DNA of 12,517 nt from Bacteroidota bacterium (GTDB taxonomy: Bacteria; Bacteroidota; Bacteroidia; Bacteroidales; VadinHA17). Positions 1 through 8,000 of the stretch are shown piece by piece. Under the pieces are notes generated by a model. It made no database searches and was not told the DNA's origin. It worked only from the letters and a program-made list of their open reading frames with translations. The stretch covers positions 1 to 12,517 of the forward strand of contig JADFUQ010000120.1 of NCBI GenBank assembly GCA_015222065.1, in the 5' to 3' direction. How positions within the stretch are numbered: position 1 is the stretch's first letter; each line of letters starts with the position of its first letter. Made by a program: the position numbers and the translations under genes.

Positions 1-620
1 CTGTGCCCGGATCAGCTTACATGGGGCTTGAAAATTATTTTCAGGTTGAAGGTCTTGCTTATCGTATTGTTCCGGTAAAAGTTGATGAAATAGATGGTTT
101 TTACGGTAGGATTGAATCAGAAATAATGTATGATAATTTAATGAACAAATTTAAATGGGGTGGCGTTACTGATCCTAAAGTATATATGGATGAAAATAAT
201 AAACGAATGCTTTCGAATTTTCGTAGTTCATTTACCAGACTGGCAATAAAATTAATAAAGGAAGAGAAAGGAGATTCTGCAAGAAAGGTTATAGAGCGTA
301 GCATGGAACTTTTTCCAAACGAAAGAGCTCCATTCGGATATTTCTCAGTTCAGATACCGGAAGTATATTACAGGCTTGGAAATATTGAAGAAGCTAATAA
401 GGTTGCAACGGAGATAGCAGATATGTATATTTCAGAACTGGATTATTACTTTTCTCTTGAAAGGAGGTTTTCAAAGACTTTACAAAGGGAAAAGCAATTG
501 GGACTTCAGATATTGCAGGAATTAATCCAGATAACGGAGTTATTCAAACAAGATGAACTTAATAATCAAATAAAAGAAAAGTTTAATACTTTTTATACAT
601 TGTACAGGAAAGGTGCATGA
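1..620 (+). CDS. DUF2723 / GT117-family membrane protein, C-terminal part only
   Basis: This is the last 205 or so residues of a larger protein whose 5' part lies before the window, so the GTG at base 3 is simply an internal valine codon. The segment resembles the C-terminal end of Bacteroidota DUF2723 proteins (GT117, related to eukaryotic TMEM260 O-mannosyltransferases). Recognisable stretches are YFQVEGLAYRIVPVK (about residues 12-26 of the visible part), the MYDNLMNKFKWGG region and VYMDENNKRMLSNFR. The rest (about 75-205) is charged, helical and TPR-like. Complete family members are usually around 1000 residues, with many N-terminal membrane segments that cannot be seen here. The family role is probably transfer of a sugar from a lipid donor to exported proteins or glycans, but the substrate is not known. 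The gene overlaps the next start by 8 bases, which suggests an operon with the deacetylase. The family call rests on remembered sequence similarity. Confidence 0.82.
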   Translation, partial: VPGSAYMGLENYFQVEGLAYRIVPVKVDEIDGFYGRIESEIMYDNLMNKFKWGGVTDPKVYMDENNKRMLSNFRSSFTRLAIKLIKEEKGDSARKVIERSMELFPNERAPFGYFSVQIPEVYYRLGNIEEANKVATEIADMYISELDYYFSLERRFSKTLQREKQLGLQILQELIQITELFKQDELNNQIKEKFNTFYTLYRKGA

Positions 621-1245
621 TATTTTGAAAAGGTTTTACCAGAAGCCACCGGTATGGATCCGCAAATGGTTTCCTGAGCTTATCTGGACAATCCCAAATA
701 ATAATAATGAGGTATATCTTACTTTTGATGACGGACCTGATCCTGAAGTAACTCCACGGGTTCTGGATATATTAGCCAGGCATGATGTAAGGGCTACCTT
801 TTTTTGTCTGGGGAGGAATGTTGAAAAATACCCTGAGATATTTGATAGAATACAACAGGAGGGACATGCAGTTGGGAATCATTCGTACAGTCATCCGGAC
901 GGATGGAGAACAGGGAAAAAAAGATATGTGGAAGATATTGAAAGGGCTGCAAAGCTAATTCCTGGTACTTTGTTCAGACCACCTTACGGGAGGATAAGGC
1001 CAATACAGATAAAGGCTTTGAAAGAAAAATATCAGATTGTTATATGGGATTTTATGTGTGGGGATTTTGTCAAACGGACAACAAAAGGGGATTACTTAAA
1101 AAGCATTAAAAAATTTTGTCGAACCGGTTCGATAGTTGTATTTCATGATACAAACCATGCTCAGGGGCAATTAACTTTTGTGTTACCATGGGTTATTGAT
1201 TGGTTTGTTAAGAAAGATTTTCAATTTATGAAACTGAATTGTTAA
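613..1245 (+). CDS. Polysaccharide deacetylase family protein (NodB homology domain, CE4)
   Basis: This is a 210-residue single-domain NodB/CE4 protein that likely removes N- or O-acetyl groups from a surface or cell-wall polysaccharide. The motifs appear in the usual order: TFDDGPD at 37-43 (catalytic base D39, metal ligand D40), HSYSH at 90-94 (metal ligands H90 and H94), RPPYG at 122-126, WDF with a following D at 145-151, and VVFHD at 175-179 carrying the catalytic histidine H178. All key residues are present, so it should be an active metal-dependent enzyme. There is no signal peptide or clear membrane segment. The N-terminus WIRKWFPELIW is amphipathic and may touch the membrane. The start is GTG at 613, overlapping the previous gene by 8 bases. 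An AGGAAAGG stretch at 606-613 runs into the GTG and would sit better for TTG at 625, so the start is uncertain by four codons. The pairing with GT117 suggests joint action on a glycan. Confidence 0.9.
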   Translation: MHDILKRFYQKPPVWIRKWFPELIWTIPNNNNEVYLTFDDGPDPEVTPRVLDILARHDVRATFFCLGRNVEKYPEIFDRIQQEGHAVGNHSYSHPDGWRTGKKRYVEDIERAAKLIPGTLFRPPYGRIRPIQIKALKEKYQIVIWDFMCGDFVKRTTKGDYLKSIKKFCRTGSIVVFHDTNHAQGQLTFVLPWVIDWFVKKDFQFMKLNC

Positions 1246-1288
1246 AAAAATTTGACTGGTAAAGAATCGTTTTTTGACTTGTAATTTT

Positions 1289-1296
1289 TAAGTTTG
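1289..1296 (+). promoter_or_regulatory. Putative Bacteroidota -7 promoter box for purD
   Basis: TAAGTTTG matches the Bacteroidota primary-sigma -7 consensus TAnnTTTG exactly and lies 27 bases before the purD ATG, giving a leader of roughly 20 bases. A TTTG at 1273-1276 could be the -33 element, but the 12-base spacing is shorter than the usual 19 or so; the other TTTG at 1251-1254 is too far away. I see no convincing terminator between the deacetylase and purD, so read-through is also possible. Confidence 0.4.
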
Positions 1297-1323
1297 CCGG
1301 GGTAATTATAATCAATTGAGCTT

Positions 1324-2592
1324 ATGAAAATATTAATTCTCGGATCAGGAGGGCGTGAACATGCACTGGCCTGGAAGATGTCACAAAGTGCATTAGTAAA
1401 GAAAATATACATTGCTCCGGGTAATGCCGGAACAGAATTAATCGGTGAAAATATTCAGGTTAACCCGGATGATTTTAATTCTGTCGGAGAATTTGTTGTG
1501 AAGAAAAAAGTTGATATGGTAATTGTTGGACCTGAAGTACCATTGGTAAACGGAATATGCGATTATTTTCTTGATCACGATCATTTAAAGAATATCCAAA
1601 TGATCGGACCTGTGAAAAAAGGAGCTATGTTGGAAGGCAGCAAAGACTTTGCAAAAAATTTCATGGAGAAGTATGATATTCCAACCGCCAGGCATAAGAC
1701 TTTTCATGCTGAATCGAGAGAGAGTGCCTTTCGTTTTCTTAAAACATTAGAGCCGCCTTATGTGCTCAAAGCTGACGGCTTAGCTGCTGGCAAAGGGGTT
1801 GTGATATTAAATGATTATGATAAAGCCATTGAGGAACTGAACGCTATGTTTGATGGAAAATTCGGGGAAGCCGGTAAAAAGGTCCTCATTGAGGAATTTC
1901 TGGATGGTATTGAATTATCAGTTATCGTTCTGACGGATGGGAAAACATACAAAATTTTACCGGAAGCAAAAGATTATAAAAAGATAGGGGAGGGAGATAC
2001 CGGATTGAATACAGGTGGTATGGGAGCTATATCACCTGTGCCATTTGCTGACAGCAAATTCATGGAGAAAGTGGAAACCAGGATCATTCAGCCCACAATC
2101 AAAGGGATTAATAAGGAAGGGATAGATTATAAAGGATTTGTTTACTTTGGACTAATGAATGTGAAAGGAGATCCTTATGTTATAGAATACAATGTCAGAA
2201 TGGGTGATCCGGAAGCGGAAGTAATTATTCCCAGGATAAAATCAGATCTGGTTGATTTGTTCATTGCAGTTTCAGAGAGTAAATTATCAGGCAAATCTCT
2301 TGAGATTGATCAAAGAACTGTTGTAACTGTTATGCTCGTGTCAGGAGGATATCCCGGATCTTATGAAAAGGGGAAAACAATAAAAAATATTGAGAAAGTA
2401 AAGGATAGCATCCTGTTTTACGCCGGTGCTCGCCGGGAAGGAGACCATGTTTTTACAAACGGAGGAAGAGTGATATCAATTAGCTCTTATGGTTCGGACA
2501 AAGATCAGGCACTTTCAAGATCCTATCAGAATGCCCGGCTAATATCTTTTGATGAAAAGCACTACCGTTGCGATATAGGATTTGATCTGTAA
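1324..2592 (+). CDS. purD: Phosphoribosylamine--glycine ligase (GAR synthetase)
   Basis: PurD joins glycine to 5-phosphoribosylamine using ATP, the second step of de novo purine synthesis, in the cytoplasm. The 422-residue length is normal for the family. The N-terminal domain begins with KILILGSGGREHALAW (2-17), the family signature, followed by GPEVPLVNGI (69-78). The ATP-grasp part has YVLKADGLAAGKGVVI (146-161), EEFLDGIELSV (190-200), the substrate loop GDTGLNTGGMGA (224-235), and the metal-binding region IEYNVRMGDPEAEV (287-300), where E288 and N290 are expected Mg2+ ligands. The C-terminal lobe ends with the typical YRCDIGFDL. No key residue is missing. The ATG at 1324 gives the canonical N-terminus. 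It is followed after 11 bases by the DUF6427-like gene, so the two are probably co-transcribed and end at the hairpin near 3600. The assignment is secure. Confidence 0.97.
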   Translation: MKILILGSGGREHALAWKMSQSALVKKIYIAPGNAGTELIGENIQVNPDDFNSVGEFVVKKKVDMVIVGPEVPLVNGICDYFLDHDHLKNIQMIGPVKKGAMLEGSKDFAKNFMEKYDIPTARHKTFHAESRESAFRFLKTLEPPYVLKADGLAAGKGVVILNDYDKAIEELNAMFDGKFGEAGKKVLIEEFLDGIELSVIVLTDGKTYKILPEAKDYKKIGEGDTGLNTGGMGAISPVPFADSKFMEKVETRIIQPTIKGINKEGIDYKGFVYFGLMNVKGDPYVIEYNVRMGDPEAEVIIPRIKSDLVDLFIAVSESKLSGKSLEIDQRTVVTVMLVSGGYPGSYEKGKTIKNIEKVKDSILFYAGARREGDHVFTNGGRVISISSYGSDKDQALSRSYQNARLISFDEKHYRCDIGFDL

Positions 2593-2603
2593 ATTATCCG
2601 GAT

Positions 2604-3593
2604 ATGTTACTAAAAGTTTTTAAAAGTATACAACCTTCCATAATTTTCCTGATCATTATAATGGCTGTTGGTATATGGTTAAATACATTTCTAAATCCGG
2701 GAACCTCAAATTTCTTTTTTAACGAACACCCGATGCCTCTGTATGGTATTTTGATAAATTTTGTTTCTCCCGTTTCCATTTGGGGAACATTGATTACTAT
2801 TATTATCTGGGTTATTCATGGCTTTTTGTTAGTAAGGCTAAACACCAAATTCTTTTTTATTAATGAAAGAACATATTTACCTGCTGCAATTTTTATCTTA
2901 TCAGGATGCTTTATTGCAGATCTTCAGAGTTTAAACCCGGTAATTATTTCAAGTATTTTTCTTCTCATAGCTATCGAAAGATTGATGGATTCTTACAGGA
3001 ATACTAATATCTCCTTTAGTTCTTTTGATGCCGGCTTACTTATAGGAACAGGAACTCTTTTTTATTTAAATCTCGGTTTTTTTCTGTTACTTGTTTGGAT
3101 CGGATTATTGATTCTAAGGCCGGTAAACTGGCGTGAATGGGTTGTGCCAATCCTGGGTTTCTGTACGCCGGTTTTATTAACGGCAGCAATCTATTATCTC
3201 CTTAATGGTGATCTGTCTCTTTTTATCGGGATCATTCAGGACAACCTGATTCCTTTTAAATATGATATTTCACAATTTCACTATTATTTCTTAGGTTATC
3301 TGGCATTAATTGTTGCTTTTGCCAGTTTTCAGATTATAAGGGATCTTATCAAAAAAAAGGTAAGATCACGAAAGATTTTTTTGATTTTCTGGTGGGTATT
3401 TTCTATTTCTGTAATAGTGTTTTTCTTTGTTCCCTGGGCATCATTTGAGATGATAGTATTCGGATTTATTCCATTATCATTTTTACTTACCAATTATTTT
3501 ATAAATATCAGGGTTAAATGGTTTGGTGAGCTATCATTTTTTTTATTTGCAGGAGGATTGATCTTTATTCTTTTTGCTGATAAGATTATATAA
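2604..3593 (+). CDS. Polytopic inner-membrane protein, DUF6427-like
   Basis: This 329-residue, very hydrophobic protein has about nine or ten predicted membrane segments, near residues 12-30, 56-78, 91-106, 110-126, 143-170, 178-200, 226-246, 257-277, 282-300 and 308-325. Conserved-looking features are the loop LRPVNWREW (171-179), the ERTYLPAAIFIL stretch (88-99) and LNPVIISSIFLLIAI (110-124). These match my recollection of the Bacteroidota-restricted DUF6427 family, which I recall being encoded beside purD in other genomes. There are no catalytic motifs and no biochemical role is known to me. Basic residues at 247-257 (IKKKVRSRK) fit a cytoplasmic loop. The gene starts 11 bases after purD, and its stop runs into the terminator hairpin. 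The membrane topology is clear from the sequence; the family name is from memory. Confidence 0.75.
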   Translation: MLLKVFKSIQPSIIFLIIIMAVGIWLNTFLNPGTSNFFFNEHPMPLYGILINFVSPVSIWGTLITIIIWVIHGFLLVRLNTKFFFINERTYLPAAIFILSGCFIADLQSLNPVIISSIFLLIAIERLMDSYRNTNISFSSFDAGLLIGTGTLFYLNLGFFLLLVWIGLLILRPVNWREWVVPILGFCTPVLLTAAIYYLLNGDLSLFIGIIQDNLIPFKYDISQFHYYFLGYLALIVAFASFQIIRDLIKKKVRSRKIFLIFWWVFSISVIVFFFVPWASFEMIVFGFIPLSFLLTNYFINIRVKWFGELSFFLFAGGLIFILFADKII

Positions 3594-3627
3594 AAAACCC
3601 CGGGGACATGCTCCCGGGGTATTATTT
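3592..3627. terminator. Bidirectional Rho-independent terminator
   Basis: A GC-rich stem runs from A3597 to G3604 and pairs perfectly with C3613 to T3620 (ACCCCGGG against CCCGGGGT), with an optional G-T pair extending it and a small loop around 3606-3611. On the + side it is followed by ATTATTTT. On the - side the A-run at 3592-3597 supplies a U-tract. It overlaps the stop of the DUF6427-like gene and lies 17 bases beyond the end of the convergent secreted-protein gene, so it can stop transcription from both directions. Confidence 0.9.
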
Positions 3628-3643
3628 TCAGAAAGATTAACTA

Positions 3644-4087
3644 CTATTTATTTACAAGTGATAAAATCCCAACCGCAAAGCCTTCCTTACCATCCTTAAA
3701 AGATATCCATATTTGATATGATCCGGTTTTATTACATTGAAAATCAAATGAACGATATATTTTTCCGTTCTGGGTAATGGAACTGGCGATTTTTTTCCCG
3801 TTATTATAGAGCTGGATAACACCTTGTCCTTCAGAATTATCGGAATTACATACGGTTAACCTATAGTGAGTGTTTTTTAGAAGGATAGCAGTGTTTTTAT
3901 GAGTAGGAATGTTATCCTGTGAATTAGCTTCAGGAAGTTTGACTACATAGTCTTTCAAATAAGTTGTATTATTTCCAACATTGAAGGCACATTGGCCTAC
4001 CAGTTCAGAGGGATCCTGAGCGCTTGCTGTTCTTGAAAATGAGCAAATCATTATGAAAGCAAATGGTATTATCAATAACCGTTTCAT
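3644..4087 (-). CDS. Small secreted beta-rich protein of unknown function
   Basis: This 147-residue protein has a clear signal peptide: MKRLL, a hydrophobic core (5-18) and a likely signal peptidase I site ASA|Q after residue 23. The mature part of about 124 residues looks like a beta-sandwich with short alternating strands, for example YRLTVC (75-80), GVIQLYNNGKKIASS (89-103), YRSFDFQC (111-118) and SYQIWISFKDG (123-133). Its last strands recall GOLD/emp24-like or pre-peptidase-C-like folds, which is only an impression. Three cysteines remain after cleavage (33, 80, 118), so at most one disulfide leaves one free. No catalytic motif is visible. The ATG lies only 3 bases after the stop of the upstream lipoprotein gene, so the two are almost certainly translated from one message. 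The product probably works in the periplasm or at the surface with the lipoprotein and the ABC fusion. I do not know its function. Confidence 0.85.
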   Translation of the reverse strand: MKRLLIIPFAFIMICSFSRTASAQDPSELVGQCAFNVGNNTTYLKDYVVKLPEANSQDNIPTHKNTAILLKNTHYRLTVCNSDNSEGQGVIQLYNNGKKIASSITQNGKIYRSFDFQCNKTGSYQIWISFKDGKEGFAVGILSLVNK

Positions 4088-4090
4088 CTG

Positions 4091-4996
4091 TTATAAGCCT
4101 ATTAACTTGTTTCGTATTTTTTCAGTTTTTTCTATAATCCTGTTTAGTTGTTCCTCCGAAATTTCCACAATACTTTTTTCATTCTGGACGATAACTAACA
4201 TTCCATCTTTTTCAATGGTCTCAGGTTCACCAATCTCATAGGTTATGTTTACTTTTTTTAATTCAACATTCAGAGTTTCAAGACTTTGAATAAGCTCATT
4301 AAATCTGGGATCTTTTTTGTAAAGATTCAAAATACTAAGAATGTCATTTAATATTATCTTCTGTTCTCCAATTCTTTCTGTTATATCAGGACTAGGGTAT
4401 TCCTGAGCAACCTGTGTTGCAAAGAACAAACCTTCAATCCATAAACCGGTTATCATTAACGAGCTTAGATATGACCTGTGTGAATTACGAAAGTAAGAAT
4501 CCATTTCATTATAACTATGTACAGATAAGAATATCAGAGAATCAAGATTTTGATTACTGGTCGCGAGACGTTTAAGGGTTGTATAGTCGAAAAATTGACC
4601 AATGTTTAGTTCATCAGTTAGTGTTTTGATGGCTGAAATGTATTCAATAGCAGATGAAGTTTTCTCATACATATTGAGATAACCCAGATCAGCACCGAAT
4701 ACACCTAATTTATATGCCATTTGAAAATTTGTATTTAAGGCATCAACAGAACTGGTGCTGGCCAGATAATCTTTTGAAAATGGCACACCGAGGCGATTCA
4801 GTAAAGCTGCCATTTCAACCGGCGAGGCGATATTGTCAATTATTTCAACTAGATTTTCCTCTGGAACCTCTATTTCCATTGCAGAAATTATGGTATCCTG
4901 CCCGGCATTTTCATTTTTTGCAGAATTTTCTCCCGAACTCTGACATGAACAAAAGAGCATTACAATCAGGAAAAAGCTTAGTATCTTTTCAAACAT
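4091..4996 (-). CDS. Lipoprotein of unknown function paired with the ABC fusion
   Basis: This 301-residue protein begins with a lipoprotein signal: MFEK, a hydrophobic run (5-15) and the lipobox FCSC with the lipidated cysteine expected at C18. A Ser/Asn/Glu-rich linker follows (19-36). The remainder is almost entirely alpha-helical. A central block at 85-200 has recognisable helices, including FQMAYKLGVFGADLGYLNMY (91-110) and LMITGLWIEGLFFATQVAQE (180-199). Two helices follow at about 205-250, then a short beta-like segment (IEKDGMLVIVQNEKSIVEIS, 261-280) and a charged C-terminal helix. I believe similar lipoproteins occur in other Bacteroidota, but I know no function and see no enzyme motif. 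It starts 53 bases after the ABC gene stop and ends 3 bases before the secreted-protein start, so the three form one apparent operon. It could be a periplasmic partner of the large extracytoplasmic domain of the ABC protein; that is inference. Confidence 0.85.
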   Translation of the reverse strand: MFEKILSFFLIVMLFCSCQSSGENSAKNENAGQDTIISAMEIEVPEENLVEIIDNIASPVEMAALLNRLGVPFSKDYLASTSSVDALNTNFQMAYKLGVFGADLGYLNMYEKTSSAIEYISAIKTLTDELNIGQFFDYTTLKRLATSNQNLDSLIFLSVHSYNEMDSYFRNSHRSYLSSLMITGLWIEGLFFATQVAQEYPSPDITERIGEQKIILNDILSILNLYKKDPRFNELIQSLETLNVELKKVNITYEIGEPETIEKDGMLVIVQNEKSIVEISEEQLNRIIEKTEKIRNKLIGL

Positions 4997-5049
4997 AATA
5001 GCAGAATTGTGTTCATTCGAATTACTTTCTGAATATAAAAATACAATAA

Positions 5050-8000
5050 TTAACGCTTTATAAAAAGAAATTTAAATATTTTTCTGAGATTAATTACACC
5101 AACAGAATCAATTATTCTTTTAAGTGCTTCAAAGCGTAAAGTAAAATAAAGTGCTAAGGTCATGACCCAGACCACAGCGAGATTGAAATTATATGTATCG
5201 AAATACCGGCCCGCAAACCATTTTTTTGGAGCAAAAAAATGAGTTCTGAAACTTAGGAAACTTTCAGGATATGGATCCAGATAAATTGGTTGAAATTGTT
5301 GAATAAGTTTCTGATTGTATTCTATAATCGGATTTTTTTCAAAGGCTTTCTTTACCATTTCAGCCAGTCTTTCGTTATGATATGAATTCATTAAATTCCT
5401 GGTCTTATATGGCTGGACTTTGAGCAAATGTTCTAATAGCTTTTCTTTCCTGAGGTTATTTTCAAAGAAAACACTGTCATAGTATTTATTAAGACTGTTT
5501 AGATAAGACCTGGAAGAAATAGCTGCATTTATACTATATGACTCCGGGTTGAGTGAATCCAGATATTGAAATTTGACACTATTAACAAGTGTCATTTCTT
5601 CTCTTATCTCATTTGTAAGTAGTATTAAGTTATCTGAATTTTCTTTAGTAAGTTCATCATTGTTAAAATCTTTGTTTACAAGATTTAGGACCTCGTTAAG
5701 TTTTGGTAAAGCATGAACTCTTTTATAATCTGCAATACTTTTCTCTTTTTCAAAGTCATAGAATATCTTTTCATATTCGTTATCCTTGAATTGGGAAACC
5801 ATTAAAGCTTCATATGTCCATCTGGTAGCCATTATTTCTGCAATAAATGGTACTTTATTCACACTTCCGATATTTCGGTTCAGTTTATCAAAACTAAACA
5901 TAGCCCCGCTTAATACCATCATAGGGATCATCAGCAAAGGGATAATAATATAAATCGTAATAGCAGAATTAAATGATGCAGAAATATTCAATCCAAGCAA
6001 ATTAGCAAAAGCTGCTGTAGTAAACAGAGCCAGCCAGTATGTAAATGTCATTCCCTTTATCCCGAGGATGCTGTTTCCGATAATAACGAATAATATTGCC
6101 TGAGTGGCTGAAATAGTAAATAAAATAAGAATTTTTGCAAGCAAATAGCTGGTACGGCTAAGATTAAGGAACCTCTCCCTGCGAATCATTTTCCGGTCTT
6201 TAAAAATTTCTTCAGCACTAACAGTAAGACCAAGAAAGAGCATAACAATGAGACTCATGAAAATATAAATTGGTATATTTTCATTTTCATAAAACAAATA
6301 AATATTTGAATTAGGATCGGCTATATACCGGATAACATATGATAGGATAAAAGCCAATAGCGGGGCTTCCAGCAGATTAAGTAATACATATTGTGTGTTG
6401 GATATTTTGGAAAGACAATCACGAATTGTGTATATCCGGAATTGCTTTAACCAGTTAGGTATCCGAAGTGTTGATATAGGTTTTTCATGAAATTTAGTTA
6501 CAGTATGATGTGGAATATTTTTTTGGTAAGTGCTTTCCCAGTTAGCAGGGATAACTTTTCTTTTTTCTGTATATTTCCCATACTCATCAACAACCCTTGC
6601 TTCAATAATATTAAAAATAAGTTCAGGATTTACTGTTCCACAATTAGGACATTCGGCAATATCGCGATTGATTTGTTCATCCAGAGTTTTAAAATAAATA
6701 ATTGCTTCAATAGGATTCCCCCTATATACCATGTATCCACCAGTGTCTAAAACAATAATATCATCAAACATTTTGAAGATATCTGACGAAGGTTGATGGA
6801 TTACGATAAAAATCAATTTGTCTTTTAATGTAAGTTCCCTGAGGAGGTCCATAACATTTTCAGAATCACGGGATGAAAGTCCGGATGTGGGTTCATCAAC
6901 AAACAGAATTGCAGGTTCGCGAATTAGTTCAAGTGCAATATTCAGTCTTTTTCTTTGTCCTCCACTTATGATTTTACTTGTAGGTGAACCAACTTTAAGA
7001 TCTTTTTTCTCTAATAAACCAAGGCTATTCAGTGTTTTGTTTACAAGGTCTTTTATTTCTTCATCAGATTTATCCCTGAAGCAGAGTTTAGCATTAAAAT
7101 ACAAATTCTTAAAAATTGTAAGCTCTTCAATAAGCAGATCATCTTGCGGGATGTAACCAATTATCCCTTTTAAATCTTCAACATCTTTATGAATATCTTT
7201 TCCGTTGACTTTTATATTACCTGAAGCAGGTTTTGTAAAACCGCTTAGTAAATTAAGTAAGGTAGTTTTTCCGGTACCGCTTGAACCCATAATACCAACC
7301 AGTTTGCCCTGTGTCTCAGAAAAACTGATATCTCTTATACCCATTTCTCCATTTGGGAATTTATAAGCAATATTTTCAGCAATATATGATATATTTAAAG
7401 TAGTATCATCAATCATAAAACCGGATACTATATCACTGTAGTAAATAGGCCTGCCCTTTGACAATCTTATGGAACTGCCATTGGCAAAGAGATATAAGCG
7501 CTTGTTAGTAATTGGAAGCCCGTTCAGGAAAATATCATCAAGTGAATCATGCTTAAGAAAATATAGATCGACACTACGGATTTGGAGTATGTATATTTTG
7601 CTGTTAAAGGATTTTGGTGAAATTTGTTTGCAGTTTTGACATTTCAAATCTTTATCACTAATAATCAGTATACTTGTGCGGTCTAAATTTTCCGGAGTCT
7701 GTTCTTTTACAAATGTTTGTATGTCTTCAAATTCTTCTTTTGATATCTTAAAAACTTCTGCAACAGTATTTATAATATTCATCCTCTGACTGGTAAACTT
7801 TTTATCAGAAGAGACAAGTTCAAAAAGCCTAACAAGGACAATTACCTTTTGATGCTGAGTTAGTGTACGGTTAATTTTTTTACAAATGCCAAAGATTTTT
7901 ACTGAATCTCTAACAGAAGTAGGCCGGGATTTACTTTTTATAAAATCTTCTTCTTTTAGCCCGGCAAATTCCGCAAAAAGTTCCATGTATTCATGAAAAG

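Noticed and set aside
3..5. GTG as the start of a 205-residue protein
   Set aside because: The encoded residues match the interior of the much longer DUF2723 family, so the frame is open at the window edge and the true start lies upstream.
4714..4998. Open frame of 94 codons on the + strand
   Set aside because: It lies fully opposite the lipoprotein gene, which has a signal sequence and coherent helices; the opposite frame has no recognisable features.
6818..7156. Open frame of 112 codons on the + strand
   Set aside because: It is antisense to the Walker B and signature region of the ABC ATPase; its serine-rich composition is what antisense reading would give.
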